In this document: in pieces, positions 34,377-43,139 of the stretch
Layout of the letters: the number at the start of each line of letters is the position of its first letter
Position numbering within the stretch: position 1 is the stretch's first letter
Assembly: GCF_900120385.1 (NCBI RefSeq)
Contig: NZ_LT635494.1
Coordinates: 1,176,423-1,240,422 of the forward strand
Source: Olsenella phocaeensis
GTDB lineage: Bacteria; Actinomycetota; Coriobacteriia; Coriobacteriales; Atopobiaceae
Direction: 5' to 3'
Length of the DNA: 64,000 nt
Program-made: the position numbers and the translations under genes
The notes under the pieces: model-generated
What the model saw: only the letters and a program-made list of their open reading frames with translations
Databases searched by the model: none
What the model was told of the DNA's origin: nothing

Positions 34377-34466
34377 GTACGGATACGTACGGTTTACAGA
34401 TTCAGAGTAAACGTACATATCTGTACTGTCAATAGAATTGCGTACATTTGCGTACGCTGATAAGAT
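34377..34466. promoter_or_regulatory. divergent island switch with three GTAC-N6-GTAC operators
   Basis: GTAC occurs at 34377 and 34387, at 34413 and 34423, and at 34442 and 34452: three pairs, each exactly ten bases apart. For the xis operon, TTGACA (minus, 34427-34432) and TACTCT (34404-34409) are separated by 17 bases, and pair 2 fills that spacer. For the repressor, TTGCGT (34438-34443) and TAAGAT (34461-34466) are also 17 apart, and pair 3 fills that spacer. Pair 1 lies just downstream of the xis -10. The XRE protein is the likely binder. Confidence 0.8.
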
Positions 34467-34497
34467 GGGCGGGTACGTATTTCCAGGAGGAGGGCGC

Positions 34498-34911
34498 ATG
34501 TCCGCAGGCGAGAACATAAGGCGTTACCGCAAGTTGCGGGGCATGACGCAGGCGCAGCTGGCCGAGGCCGTCGGCCTGACCGAGGGGGCCGTTCGCCACT
34601 ACGAGAGCGGCATCCGCGCCGTGAAGCCCGAGCTGCTCGAGTCCATCGCCGATACGCTCGGCGTGTCCGTCAACGCCCTCAAGGATTACGGCGTCGAAAC
34701 CGCAGGCGACCTCATGTCGCTGCTCGTGCGGCTCGAGGACTCCTTCGGCATCGTGCCCGCAGCCGACGGCACGGGTCTCTCCCTGAACCCCAAGGCGCCG
34801 CACGCGCCCAAAGCCGCGATGACGATCGAGCTGTGGGCAGAGAAGCGCGCGCAGCTCGAGAACGGCGAGATCGACGCCGACGAATACGAGGACTGGAAAG
34901 CCTCGCTGTAG
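34498..34911 (+). CDS. XRE-family repressor of the island
   Basis: A 137-residue regulator. Residues about 1-62 form a Cro/cI-type helix-turn-helix (ENIRRYRKLRGMTQAQLAEAV and GLTEGAVRHYESGIR). The C-terminal part ends in a conserved ELWAEKRAQLENGEIDADEYEDW pattern, cut here as ELWAEKRAQL and DEYEDWK, found in related regulators. ATG 34498 is preceded by AGGAGGAGG. It is divergent from the xis-int operon. GTAC-pair operators lie inside both promoters, so it should repress excision and itself, like a prophage repressor. Confidence 0.85.
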   Translation: MSAGENIRRYRKLRGMTQAQLAEAVGLTEGAVRHYESGIRAVKPELLESIADTLGVSVNALKDYGVETAGDLMSLLVRLEDSFGIVPAADGTGLSLNPKAPHAPKAAMTIELWAEKRAQLENGEIDADEYEDWKASL

Positions 34912-34956
34912 CGGCTCTCCGCATTTCGCAACCAGCACAATCGAATCTGGATGGCA

Positions 34957-34982
34957 GAACAGGCGGTGATCGCCGCCTGTTC
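34957..34982 (+). terminator. terminator after the XRE repressor
   Basis: GAACAGGCGG (34957-34966) pairs perfectly with CCGCCTGTTC (34973-34982) over a six-base loop. A TTTTT run comes 16 bases later. Confidence 0.65.
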
Positions 34983-34999
34983 CTGTGTCTGCTGAGTTT

Positions 35000-35537
35000 T
35001 TACTCCCCATTGTGTGCGGGAGCATTTCCGGCGTGTCTAGGGAGTAAATAACGCGGTGGCTTACATGGCGGCACATGGCAGTACGCCGCGGCATTTCCCC
35101 TGATTACTCCCGTTTTCCTCGAGACGGTGAGATTCTTTACTCCCCATTAACGACCTGGGGAAACGCTGTGCAGAGACCGCCGGAAAGCCTATTGAGTTCG
35201 ATTTGAGTTTCACGGGCCCCGAAACGGCCTATTTTCGCCCTCGGGGACAAAAACCGCGCGTCCACTCACTCGGGATAAATCCTTACTCCCGTTCCTCCGA
35301 ATGCCGCCCCGTGCCTTGCCGTCTTGAAACACGGGGGAGTAAATGGCGAAATCGCAGGTGAAAGGGAGTAAAACGGCAAAGAAAAAGCCCCCGTCCCAGC
35401 ACGGGAACGGAGGCTCAATTATCGTATTTACTCACCGCCGTCGCTGGCGGCTTTGCCATGACTCTCGTACGAAACGAAACTCAGCGGCACAGTGCGGTAC
35501 TCAAAAGTGCAGGTCAGAACCCTATCGGCTTACTCCC
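35000..35537. repeat. cluster of TTACTCCC octamers next to guaA
   Basis: TTACTCCC occurs at 35000, 35104, 35137, 35283 and 35530, and its complement GGGAGTAA at 35040, 35336 and 35365, eight copies in about 540 bases. Sites 35000 and 35137 share the longer TTACTCCCCATT. The last copy is the guaA 3' end itself (including the stop). The gene-free stretch 34912-35529 has no coding evidence and low similarity to its neighbours. These look like integrase arm-type sites or iterons. Confidence 0.7.
35383..35416 (-). terminator. guaA-side terminator (minus strand)
   Basis: On the minus strand AGCCTCCG pairs, with small mismatches, with the CGGGGGCT just before a TTTTT run (35383-35387). It lies about 115 bases past the guaA stop and would end guaA transcription inside island-side DNA. 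Confidence 0.6.
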
Positions 35538-35547
35538 ACTCTATCGT
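35530..35547. other. candidate island attachment core (guaA 3' end)
   Basis: The last codons of guaA (minus strand, ending GAGTGGGAGTAA) form the island-gene border. guaA 3' ends are known integration sites for genomic islands with tyrosine integrases. I did not find the matching copy at the left end near 21000, so the core is inferred. Confidence 0.35.
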
Positions 35548-37122
35548 AGCGGGCGGTTTGGGCGTCACGTCGTAGACGACCCGGTTCACGCCCGGCACCT
35601 CTCCCACGATGCGGCTGCTGATCTTGCCCAGCACCTCGTAGGGAAGCTTCGCCCAGTCTGCGGTCATGGCGTCGCTCGACTCCACGGCGCGCACGATGAT
35701 CGGTCGCGCGTACGTGCGCTCGTCTCCCATGACGCCGACGCTCTTGATGTCGGGCAGCACGGCGAAGTACTGCCAGCAGCTGTGCTCGCTGTTCCTCTCG
35801 CCCGTCTCCTCGAAGAGCCGCGCGTTGTACGCGTCCAGCTCCTCGCGCACGATGGCGTCGGCGTCGCGCAGGATGTCGAGCTTCTCGGGCGTGACGTCAC
35901 CGATGATGCGGATGGCCAAGCCGGGCCCGGGGAAGGGCTGCCTGTACACCATGCCCGCAGGCAGGCCCAGGCTCACGCCCAGCTCGCGCACCTCGTCCTT
36001 GAAGAAGTGGTCCAGGGGCTCGATGAGGTCGAAGTGCACGCCCTCGGGGAAGGAAATCAGGTTGTGGTGGCTCTTGATGGTCGACGCCTTGCCGCCCGTC
36101 TTGCGCGCGCCGCTCTCGATGATGTCGGGGTAGATGGTGCCCTGCGCCAGCATCTCCACCCCACCGATCTTCTGGGCCTCCTCGAAGAAGACCTTCCAGA
36201 ACTCGGTGCCGATCAGGCGCCTCTTCTGCTCGGGCTCGGTGACGCCGGCCAGCATCCTGGCGTAGCGCTCCTCGGCGTGCACGTGCACCAGGGGCACGTT
36301 GAACTGCTCGCGGAACACCTGCTCCACCATCTCGGGCTCGCCCTTGCGCAGCAGGCCGTGGTTGACGAAGACGCAGGTGAGCTGGTCACCGATGGCGCGG
36401 TGCACGAGAGCCGCGACCACCGAGGAGTCGACGCCGCCAGAGAGCGCCAGGATCACCTTGCGCTCCCCCACCGCCTCGCGGATCTCGGTGACCTTCTGCT
36501 CGACGATGTTGTCCATCGTCCAGCTCTCCTCGAGCCCGCAGACGCCGAAGAGGAAGTTCCTCAGCATGTCCTGGCCGTGCTCGGTGTGGCGCACCTCGGG
36601 ATGGAACTGCGTGGCATAGATGTTGCGCTCGGGGCACTCCATGGCGGCGATGGGGCAGGTCTCGGTGCTGGCGGTAACCACGAAGCCCTCGGGCACCTGG
36701 CTCACGGCGTCGCGGTGACTCATCCACACGGTCTGGCCGCCCTCGGGCGTGCCGTCCAGGATGCGCGCCTCACCCTTGCGCACGAGCGTCGCGGGACCAT
36801 ACTCGCCCTTCTCGGTGTGACCGACCCTGCCGCCCAGCTTGACGGCCATGATCTGCTGGCCGTAGCAAAAGCCCAGGATAGGGATGCCCAGCTCGAAGAC
36901 GGCGGCGTCCATGTCAGGCGCGTCGTCCGCATACACGGAGGCGGGGCCACCGGACAGGATGATGGCGGAGGGTGCCATCTCCCTCAGCTCGTCGGCAGAG
37001 ATGTCGCAGGGAACGATCTCTGAGTAGACGTGCAGGTCACGTACCCTGCGCGCGATCAGCTGGCCGTACTGGGCGCCAAAGTCGAAGACCGCGACGAACT
37101 GCCCTGGCCTGGTAGCCTTCAT
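35530..37122 (-). CDS. guaA: GMP synthase (glutamine-hydrolysing)
   Basis: A 530-residue enzyme that converts XMP to GMP with glutamine and ATP. The N-terminal class I glutaminase has ILGFCYGQQIM with nucleophile Cys86 and the catalytic His-Pro-Glu in QFHPEVRH. The ATP pyrophosphatase domain starts with LALSGGVDSSVVAALV. The C-terminal dimerisation domain has GMVYRQPFPGPGLAIRI and ends PATIEWE, as usual. Start ATG 37122 has GGAG upstream; the longer frame is not family-like. Its 3' end is the probable integration site of the island. It complements the purine salvage genes downstream in the window. Confidence 0.96.
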   Translation of the reverse strand: MKATRPGQFVAVFDFGAQYGQLIARRVRDLHVYSEIVPCDISADELREMAPSAIILSGGPASVYADDAPDMDAAVFELGIPILGFCYGQQIMAVKLGGRVGHTEKGEYGPATLVRKGEARILDGTPEGGQTVWMSHRDAVSQVPEGFVVTASTETCPIAAMECPERNIYATQFHPEVRHTEHGQDMLRNFLFGVCGLEESWTMDNIVEQKVTEIREAVGERKVILALSGGVDSSVVAALVHRAIGDQLTCVFVNHGLLRKGEPEMVEQVFREQFNVPLVHVHAEERYARMLAGVTEPEQKRRLIGTEFWKVFFEEAQKIGGVEMLAQGTIYPDIIESGARKTGGKASTIKSHHNLISFPEGVHFDLIEPLDHFFKDEVRELGVSLGLPAGMVYRQPFPGPGLAIRIIGDVTPEKLDILRDADAIVREELDAYNARLFEETGERNSEHSCWQYFAVLPDIKSVGVMGDERTYARPIIVRAVESSDAMTADWAKLPYEVLGKISSRIVGEVPGVNRVVYDVTPKPPATIEWE

Positions 37123-37365
37123 TGCTGCTCCTGTTCTGTGCGCAAGCTCTTGTCCGCGGCGCCGGAGACCCGAGCCCGACACCAACGCCACCTGTTTTTC
37201 CGGTTCATTGTAGACCAGCGCAAAGGCCGAGTCGGATGCCTGAGAGCGTTTGTGTGCTTCATGCGCGCGCAGGCCACTGCGACTATTATTAGGTGGTTAT
37301 ACATGGAGGAATTCATACCCGGATTCCCTGCCCCAAAGAGCACGGTTAACGGTAAAGGAGCCCCC

Positions 37366-38820
37366 TTGGCCAAGAGCAGGAGTTCGCAGCCAGAACAGCT
37401 CGGAGCCCAGGAGCTCTCGCGCGAGGGGTCTCTGGAGCACTACTCCCGGATGCGCCGCTCGCGTCGCCGCCATGCCGCCGTGCGCGTCGTGCTCGTGACC
37501 CTGCTCGTCGCCATGGTCGCGCTGGGAACCACTGCCTGGGCCTACGTCAGCAACATCAATGCCCAGCTCAACAAGGGCGTGAGCAAGACCCTCTCGTCCG
37601 TGCTCAGCGACCACGAGGCCGGCGACCCCTTCTACATGCTGCTCCTGGGCATCGACAAGGACGAGTCGCGTGCCGGAGGCTCCGAGTACGGCAGCTCCGA
37701 CAACGCGTATCGCTCCGACTCCATCATGCTGGTGCGCATCGACCCCCAGAACAAGAAGGTCACGCTCGTCTCCATCCACCGAGACACCCAGGTCAAGCTC
37801 GGCTCCAACGGCACCCAGAAGATTAACGCCGCCTACTCCATCGGCGGGGCGGCCTACGCCACCCAGGTCATATCGGACTTCGCGGGCGTGCCCATCTCGC
37901 ACTACGCCGAGGTCGACATGGACGGCCTCGCTGCGGTCGTGGACCAGGTGGGTGGCGTCACCGTCGATCTGCCCGTGGACGTGAAGGACCCCGACTACAC
38001 CGGCCTCGACCTCAAGGCAGGCCAGAACACCCTGGACGGCAGGACCGCGGCCCTTCTCTGTCGCGCCCGCCACGCCTACGACGTCTACGGCGACGGGGAC
38101 CGCTATCGTGCCGCCAACCAGCGCATCGTGATCAGCGCCGTGGTCCAGAAGGTGCTGGCGAGCAACCCCCTGACGCTCGCGTCCACGGTGTCGACCCTCG
38201 CCGGCTACGTCACCACCGACATGGACGTGTCGTCGATCGCCAGCCTCTCGACCCAGTTCCTTGGCATGGACGTCAACAGCGACATCATGAGCGGCATGGA
38301 ACCCACGACGCCGGAGTACGTCAACGACACCTGGTACGAAATCTGCGACACTGCCGCCTGGAAGAAGATGATGGACCGCGTCAACAGGGGCCTCAGCCCC
38401 TACGAGGATGGCGACCAAGACCTGGCGAGCGACGCCTCGGCGCGGATCGGCGACAACAGCTCCAACGCAAGTTCGACCGCCGCGACCACCCAGGGTGGTT
38501 CGACAGGCGAGAGGAACGCCTCTACATCCTCCGACGTCGAGCCCAGCTACTCGGGCGACGTGCTCGTGCTCAACGGCACCCACACCGACGGCCTTGCGGG
38601 CAAGACTGCCGACAGGCTGGATGCAACGGGCTTCGACGCCAGCTCCGGCAACGCGGGCTCGCGCGCGCAGGCCACGACCATCACCTACGCGAAGGGCCAC
38701 GAGGCCGAGGCGGCGGGGGTCGCCCAGACCCTCGGGCTCAAGGTCACATACAAGGAGAGCAACGACAGCCAGTACGACGGCTACGACGTCGTGGTCACCC
38801 TCGGGGCCGACTACGAGTAG
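37366..38820 (+). CDS. LCP (LytR-CpsA-Psr) family cell-wall ligase
   Basis: A membrane-anchored, extracytoplasmic enzyme that transfers lipid-linked anionic polymers to peptidoglycan. One transmembrane segment (VRVVLVTLLVAMVALGTTAW) precedes the LCP domain, marked by RSDSIMLVRIDPQNKKV, VSIHRDTQV and RARHAYDVYGDGDRYRAANQ with the conserved Asp and Arg residues. A Ser/Thr-rich linker leads to a C-terminal LytR_C domain (VLVLNGTHTDGLAGKTADRL). I prefer TTG 37366, five bases after AAAGGAG; ATG 37303 would add 21 residues and is the alternative. It is followed by a paralogue 21 bases downstream, a tandem duplication. Confidence 0.85.
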   Translation: MAKSRSSQPEQLGAQELSREGSLEHYSRMRRSRRRHAAVRVVLVTLLVAMVALGTTAWAYVSNINAQLNKGVSKTLSSVLSDHEAGDPFYMLLLGIDKDESRAGGSEYGSSDNAYRSDSIMLVRIDPQNKKVTLVSIHRDTQVKLGSNGTQKINAAYSIGGAAYATQVISDFAGVPISHYAEVDMDGLAAVVDQVGGVTVDLPVDVKDPDYTGLDLKAGQNTLDGRTAALLCRARHAYDVYGDGDRYRAANQRIVISAVVQKVLASNPLTLASTVSTLAGYVTTDMDVSSIASLSTQFLGMDVNSDIMSGMEPTTPEYVNDTWYEICDTAAWKKMMDRVNRGLSPYEDGDQDLASDASARIGDNSSNASSTAATTQGGSTGERNASTSSDVEPSYSGDVLVLNGTHTDGLAGKTADRLDATGFDASSGNAGSRAQATTITYAKGHEAEAAGVAQTLGLKVTYKESNDSQYDGYDVVVTLGADYE

Positions 38821-38841
38821 ACAGCGATGCGGAGCTAGCCC

Positions 38842-40302
38842 ATGCAACATCTGAGGAACAGCGACCAGGAGCAGGCGCGAGGACGCGCCAGCAGGGGAAG
38901 GCGCTTCGCCGGCGGCCCCTCGGCAGACATCCTCTCCAGGCGCAACGCCCTGCCCTACTACGCCAAGAAGCGCGCCGCAGCCCGCAGGGGCAAGGTGCTG
39001 CGCGGCGTCCTCGCAAGTGTGGCCGTCCTGCTCGTGGCTGCCGCCGTCAGCGTCTGGGGCTACGTCATCAGCATCAACGGCAAGCTGGGCGCTGGCGTGA
39101 CCAGCGAGCTTCGCTCCGTCCTCACCGAGACCAAGTACAACGAGCCCTTCTACATGCTGCTCCTGGGCGTCGACAAGGACGAGGAGCGCACCCAGGACTC
39201 GCAGTACGGGGCCGACAGCAGCAACTACCGCACCGACACGATCATCCTTGCCCGCGTGGACCCCCAGAACAAGAAGGTGACGCTGGTCTCCATTCCCCGC
39301 GACACCTACGTCGACCTGGGGGTCAACGGCAAGCAGAAGATCAACGCCGCCTACTCCTATGGCGGCGCGGCCTACGCGACGAAGGTCGTCTCCGAGTTCG
39401 CCGGAGTCTCGATCTCCCACTATGCCGAGGTGGACATGGACGGATTCGCGGCCATCGTCGACCAAGTGGGAGGCGTCACCGTCGACCTGCCCGTGGACGT
39501 CAAGGACCCCGACTACACCGGTCTCGATCTCCCCGCGGGCGAGAACACCCTGGACGGCCAGACGGCCGCCCTCCTGGGACGCACCCGCCACGCCTACGAC
39601 AACTACGGGGGCGGCGACTTCTACCGCGCCGCCAACCAGCGCATGCTCATTGGCGCCGTCACCAAGAAGGTGCTCTCCAGCGACCCCATCACCATGGCCA
39701 ACACGGTCTCGACCATGGCGGGATACGTCACCACCGACCTCGACGTCTCGTCCATCGCAGGCCTTGCCTCGCAGCTCATCGGCATGGACGTGGACGAGGA
39801 CATCTACTCCGGACTCTGTCCCACGACCGCCAAGTACATGAACGACCTCTGGTACGAGATCTGCGACACTGCAGCATGGAAGGTGATGATGGACCGCGTC
39901 GACCAGGGTCTTCCACCCTACAGCGACGCCTCGCAGGACACCACCGCAGGCGTGGCGGGGTCGGTTGGCAAGAGCTCGGGCGGCGACTCCGGCACCGCCT
40001 CGAGCGCAAGCGAGGAGCCCGTCTACTCCGGGAACGTGAGCGTGCTCAACGCGAGCGGCAAGAACGGCGCTGCGGGCAACGCCGCCAACAAGCTCGTAGG
40101 CGCGGGCTTCTCGGCCATGGCGGGCAACGCGGACTCCAACTCGGACACCACGCGCGTCATCTACAACGCCTCGTCGTCGGCAAAGGCCCGTGGCGCGGCA
40201 AGGACGCTGGGCTTGGACGACTCCATCATCGAGGAGAACGACGGCAGCTGGAACAGCAGCGTCGACGTGGTCGTGGTGCTGGGAAACGACTACAAGTCCT
40301 AG
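38842..40302 (+). CDS. LCP (LytR-CpsA-Psr) family cell-wall ligase, second copy
   Basis: A 486-residue paralogue of the preceding gene, with the same layout: cytoplasmic basic tail, membrane segment (VLASVAVLLVAAAVSVWGY), LCP domain (RTDTIILARVDPQNKKV, VSIPRDTYV, RTRHAYDNYGGGDFYRAANQ), low-complexity linker and LytR_C domain (VSVLNASGKNGAAGNAANKL). Here the canonical PRDTYV replaces the HRDTQV of copy one. The LCP domains are very similar while tails and linkers differ, as expected of an old tandem duplication. GGAG precedes the start. A strong terminator follows. Confidence 0.87.
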   Translation: MQHLRNSDQEQARGRASRGRRFAGGPSADILSRRNALPYYAKKRAAARRGKVLRGVLASVAVLLVAAAVSVWGYVISINGKLGAGVTSELRSVLTETKYNEPFYMLLLGVDKDEERTQDSQYGADSSNYRTDTIILARVDPQNKKVTLVSIPRDTYVDLGVNGKQKINAAYSYGGAAYATKVVSEFAGVSISHYAEVDMDGFAAIVDQVGGVTVDLPVDVKDPDYTGLDLPAGENTLDGQTAALLGRTRHAYDNYGGGDFYRAANQRMLIGAVTKKVLSSDPITMANTVSTMAGYVTTDLDVSSIAGLASQLIGMDVDEDIYSGLCPTTAKYMNDLWYEICDTAAWKVMMDRVDQGLPPYSDASQDTTAGVAGSVGKSSGGDSGTASSASEEPVYSGNVSVLNASGKNGAAGNAANKLVGAGFSAMAGNADSNSDTTRVIYNASSSAKARGAARTLGLDDSIIEENDGSWNSSVDVVVVLGNDYKS

Positions 40303-40378
40303 TGCCGCGGTCAGGAGGACTGGTGCCCCCCAGGGATGGCGGTTCTCTTACCCGCTGTGACACGGGGAGTCTCTTGGT

Positions 40379-40438
40379 CTCCGCAGCAAGCTAGGACGAG
40401 CCGGGGGTTAGCCGGCTGGGGTCAGCTGCGGAGTTTTT
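40379..40438 (+). terminator. rho-independent terminator of the LCP operon
   Basis: CTCCGCAGC (40379-40387) pairs perfectly with GCTGCGGAG (40425-40433), directly followed by TTTTT (40434-40438). The loop contains a smaller AGCCGG/CCGGCT hairpin. Confidence 0.8.
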
Positions 40439-40493
40439 CTCTTTCAGGATCCGCGACCGATCCAGTCGCGGACCCTCTCCACCGCCCAAGCGT

Positions 40494-40677
40494 CGAGTGC
40501 GCAGTCTGAAGGCTTCAAATTGCGCACTCGGCTTCCGGCCACCTGGCCCTTCGTGGCGAGAGGGGCGGTCTTCGTTGTCGAGTGCGCAATTCCGGCCTTT
40601 AAGCTTGCGCACTCGCGAAGTAGCAAGGCTTAAGCTTGCGCACTCGCGAAGTAGCAAGGCTTAAGCTTGCGCACTCG
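40494..40677. repeat. six TTGCGCACTCG-type repeats, three at 31-bp period
   Basis: TTGCGCACTCG occurs at 40520, 40605, 40636 and 40667, and its complement at 40494 (ten bases) and 40579. The last three direct copies are exactly 31 bases apart and share the flanking GCGAAGTAGCAAGGCTT. The stretch 40439-40746 holds no coding evidence. The array is too short and the spacers too constant for CRISPR. Confidence 0.8.
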
Positions 40678-40746
40678 ACGAGCAAACTTGCAGGGCGAGG
40701 GGGGCTGTGAGGGTCGCACGGCCCACAGGCTCAGCAACCCAGCTCG

Positions 40747-41811
40747 CTACACGTTGAACATGAACTCCATCACGTCGCCATCCTGGACGACGTAGTCCTT
40801 GCCCTCCATGCGCAGGCGGCCAGCCTCACGCGCGCCGGCCTCGCCACCCAGCTCGACGTAGTCCTCGTAGCTGATGGTCTTGGCCTTGATGAAGCCGCGC
40901 TCGAAGTCGGAGTGGATCACGCCGGCGGCCTCGGGTGCCTTGGCACCGATGTGGACCGTCCAGGCCTTGACCTCCTTCTCGCCCGCCGTGAAGTAGCTCT
41001 GCAGTCCTAGCAGGTGGTAGGCGGCCTGTGCCAGGGTCTCGAGCCCGCTGTGCTCCAAGCCCAGGGACTCGAGGTACTCGGCCGCCTCTTCGGCGTCGAG
41101 CTCGGCGAGCTCCGCCTCGACCTCAGCGCAGATGGGAATGGGCGTCTGGCCGTTGATGGGAGCGGGCACCTCGGAGACCTTGTCCTCGTCGACGTTGGCC
41201 ACATAGAGCATGGGCTTCATGGTGAGGAGGAAGAGGTCGTGGGCCGCCGCGCGCTCGTCGTCGCTCATGTCGAGCTCGGCCGCACGCTTGCCCTCGTTGA
41301 GCCAGTCTTGGAGCCTCTTGGCGATGGCCAGGTTGGGGGCCTTCTCCTTGTCGCGCTTGGCCTCCTTCTCGAGCTTGGGGATGGCGCGCTCGAGCGTGCC
41401 GAGGTCCGCCAGGACGAGCTCGGTCTGGATGGTGTCGGCGTCGGAGCCAGGGTCGACGCGCCCGTCCACATGCACCACGTCGGGGTCGGAGAAGTAGCGC
41501 ACGACCTCGCAGATGGCGTCGGTGTTACGAATGTTGGACAGGAACTGGTTGCCCAGCCCCTCTCCCTCGTTTGCGCCCTTCACCAGGCCGGCAATGTCCA
41601 CGAACTCGACCGTCGCCGGAACGATGCGTGCGGGATGCACGATGTCTGCCAGCCTCTGCAAGCGTGCGTCCGGCACGTCCACGATGCCCACGTTGGGGTC
41701 GATCGTCGCGAAGGGGTAGTTGGCCGCGAGACCGCCCTTGCGCGTGAGCGCGGTGAACAGGGTCGACTTGCCCACGTTGGGAAGGCCCACGATGCCGATG
41801 GAAAGTGCCAC
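40747..41811 (-). CDS. ychF: YchF/OLA1-type GTP/ATP-binding protein
   Basis: A 354-residue Obg-related ribosome-associated ATPase. The G1 loop is GLPNVGKSTLFTALT, G3 lies in VEFVDIAGLVKGANEGEG, and the NxxE-type G4 (YVANVDED) replaces NKxD, as is characteristic of YchF and explains its ATP preference. A coiled region and a C-terminal TGS domain (GAKAPEAAGVIHSDFERGF) complete it. I start it at GTG 41811, with GGAG and GAGG upstream, since the family begins SIGIVGLPNVG; the much longer frame upstream is a shadow of the ferredoxin gene. Confidence 0.95.
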   Translation of the reverse strand: MALSIGIVGLPNVGKSTLFTALTRKGGLAANYPFATIDPNVGIVDVPDARLQRLADIVHPARIVPATVEFVDIAGLVKGANEGEGLGNQFLSNIRNTDAICEVVRYFSDPDVVHVDGRVDPGSDADTIQTELVLADLGTLERAIPKLEKEAKRDKEKAPNLAIAKRLQDWLNEGKRAAELDMSDDERAAAHDLFLLTMKPMLYVANVDEDKVSEVPAPINGQTPIPICAEVEAELAELDAEEAAEYLESLGLEHSGLETLAQAAYHLLGLQSYFTAGEKEVKAWTVHIGAKAPEAAGVIHSDFERGFIKAKTISYEDYVELGGEAGAREAGRLRMEGKDYVVQDGDVMEFMFNV

Positions 41812-41867
41812 GTCCTCAACTCCTATTCCATGCGAGGGACGCCCGCGTCCCTCGCCCTTGCTGGTCT

Positions 41868-43139
41868 CTAGTCGTCCGCCAGGCGCTCGAGGATGTCGAG
41901 ACCGCGCTTGAGCTGCCTCTTGCCCTCCTCTTTGGCCTTCTGGACCTGTTCCCGCTGCTTGGCCGCCGCCCTGGCACGGCGCTCCGCCTCCTCGTCGCGC
42001 ACCACGAGCTGTTGCGGGTCGCCCGCCACCATGGTCAGGGCCCCCTCGGGGCACACCTTCGCGCAGGCCCCACAGTTGAGGCAATAGGCTGCCTCGACGG
42101 AGAAGCGCCCTCCCGCGTCGAGGTCGCAGGCATGCACGGGACAGGCCTTGACGCAGTCCCCGCACATGGTGCAACGGCTTGGATCGCAGCTGGGGACGTC
42201 CAGGACGATGGGCCGCGCGAGGCGGGGCCGGCCCTGGAGGGTGGTGAGCAGGGTCTTGCGCTTCTGCGTGAGCACGCGACGTCGGTTGGCCGTGGTCTTG
42301 TCGCCCACCATGCGCTCGAGCTCGCGCTGCATGCTGGTGATCTTGCGCGAGTGGTCTTGGATGCGCTGGGCCACCGCCTTGGCACCCAGGAGCGAGGGGT
42401 TGCCGGCAAGGAGGGCCGTCTGGCCCGCCTGGACCATGCTGTTCACGAACTGGCCGCGCTTGTAGGCGCGCGTCTGCTCGTGGGTCATTTGTCCCTCGTC
42501 GACCTCAAGGCCCACCGAGCCGCCGCTCCACTCCTCGGCCTGCCCGATCTGGTCAACATACGCCGCTTCGCCCGTGGTGGTGCGGCAGCGGTCGCAGATG
42601 CCCAGGGGCAGGTAGACGCTCACGTTGTCGAACTCGCTCAGGAGGGCGTGCCAGACCTCGGTAGGCATGGCGCCCACGCAGGGCAGCACCACCTCGTTGT
42701 CCTTGGGCAGGCGACCGATGGCGCGGGTGCAGGTCACGTAGCATTGTTCGTAGGCGCTGGCCACGCGGACGATCTTGTCATAGAGCTGCTTGGCCATGAT
42801 CCTCTGGACCAGGAATGCCTCGGTGGGGCAGGCCATGGTGCAGAGCCCGCATTTGCGGCAGCTGTCCAGCACCTTTATGGCAGCGCCCTTGATCTGGATG
42901 GCATCCACGGGACACACGTCCAGGCAGCGGCTGCAGACGTCATCCCTGCCGGACGAGACGCGCAGGCAGAAGATCGAGTTGACGCGCGGCCGCTCCTTGA
43001 ACTCGGAGGGGTCGAACTGCCTCACCTTGGACGGGTCGGCAGCAAGGGTGTCGGCGATGCCACCCAGGGGGTTCGAGACGCTTGCCCAGTCCTGCTGTAT
43101 GTCGATGAGGTCATCGAGCAGGTCACGCTTCTCGGCCAC
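41868..43139 (-). CDS. multi-cluster 4Fe-4S ferredoxin-type protein
   Basis: A 423-residue cytoplasmic protein with two pairs of 4Fe-4S motifs: CSRCLDVCPVDAI and CRKCGLCTMACP near residues 69-105, CTMCGDCVKACPVHAC and CLNCGACAKVCPEGAL near residues 320-365. Between them is a region with further cysteines (YVTCTRAIG, LPCVGAMPTEV, GICDRCRT) resembling parts of heterodisulfide reductase-like or HycB-like proteins. The C-terminus is a charged helix. Start GTG 43139 has GGAGG six bases upstream. Partner enzymes are not nearby, so its electron donor and acceptor are unknown. It precedes ychF in the same direction by 57 bases. Confidence 0.8.
   Translation of the reverse strand: MAEKRDLLDDLIDIQQDWASVSNPLGGIADTLAADPSKVRQFDPSEFKERPRVNSIFCLRVSSGRDDVCSRCLDVCPVDAIQIKGAAIKVLDSCRKCGLCTMACPTEAFLVQRIMAKQLYDKIVRVASAYEQCYVTCTRAIGRLPKDNEVVLPCVGAMPTEVWHALLSEFDNVSVYLPLGICDRCRTTTGEAAYVDQIGQAEEWSGGSVGLEVDEGQMTHEQTRAYKRGQFVNSMVQAGQTALLAGNPSLLGAKAVAQRIQDHSRKITSMQRELERMVGDKTTANRRRVLTQKRKTLLTTLQGRPRLARPIVLDVPSCDPSRCTMCGDCVKACPVHACDLDAGGRFSVEAAYCLNCGACAKVCPEGALTMVAGDPQQLVVRDEEAERRARAAAKQREQVQKAKEEGKRQLKRGLDILERLADD

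Noticed and set aside
35343-35549. 68-codon plus-strand frame next to guaA
   Set aside because: It overlaps the guaA terminator and the octamer repeats and has no recognisable domain.
37297-39591. 764-codon minus-strand open frame
   Set aside because: It is antisense to two clear LCP genes and consists of a Val/Gly/Asp/His-rich artefact of GC-rich codons.
40605-40677. possible CRISPR array
   Set aside because: The spacers are identical, not unique, and no cas gene is in the window.
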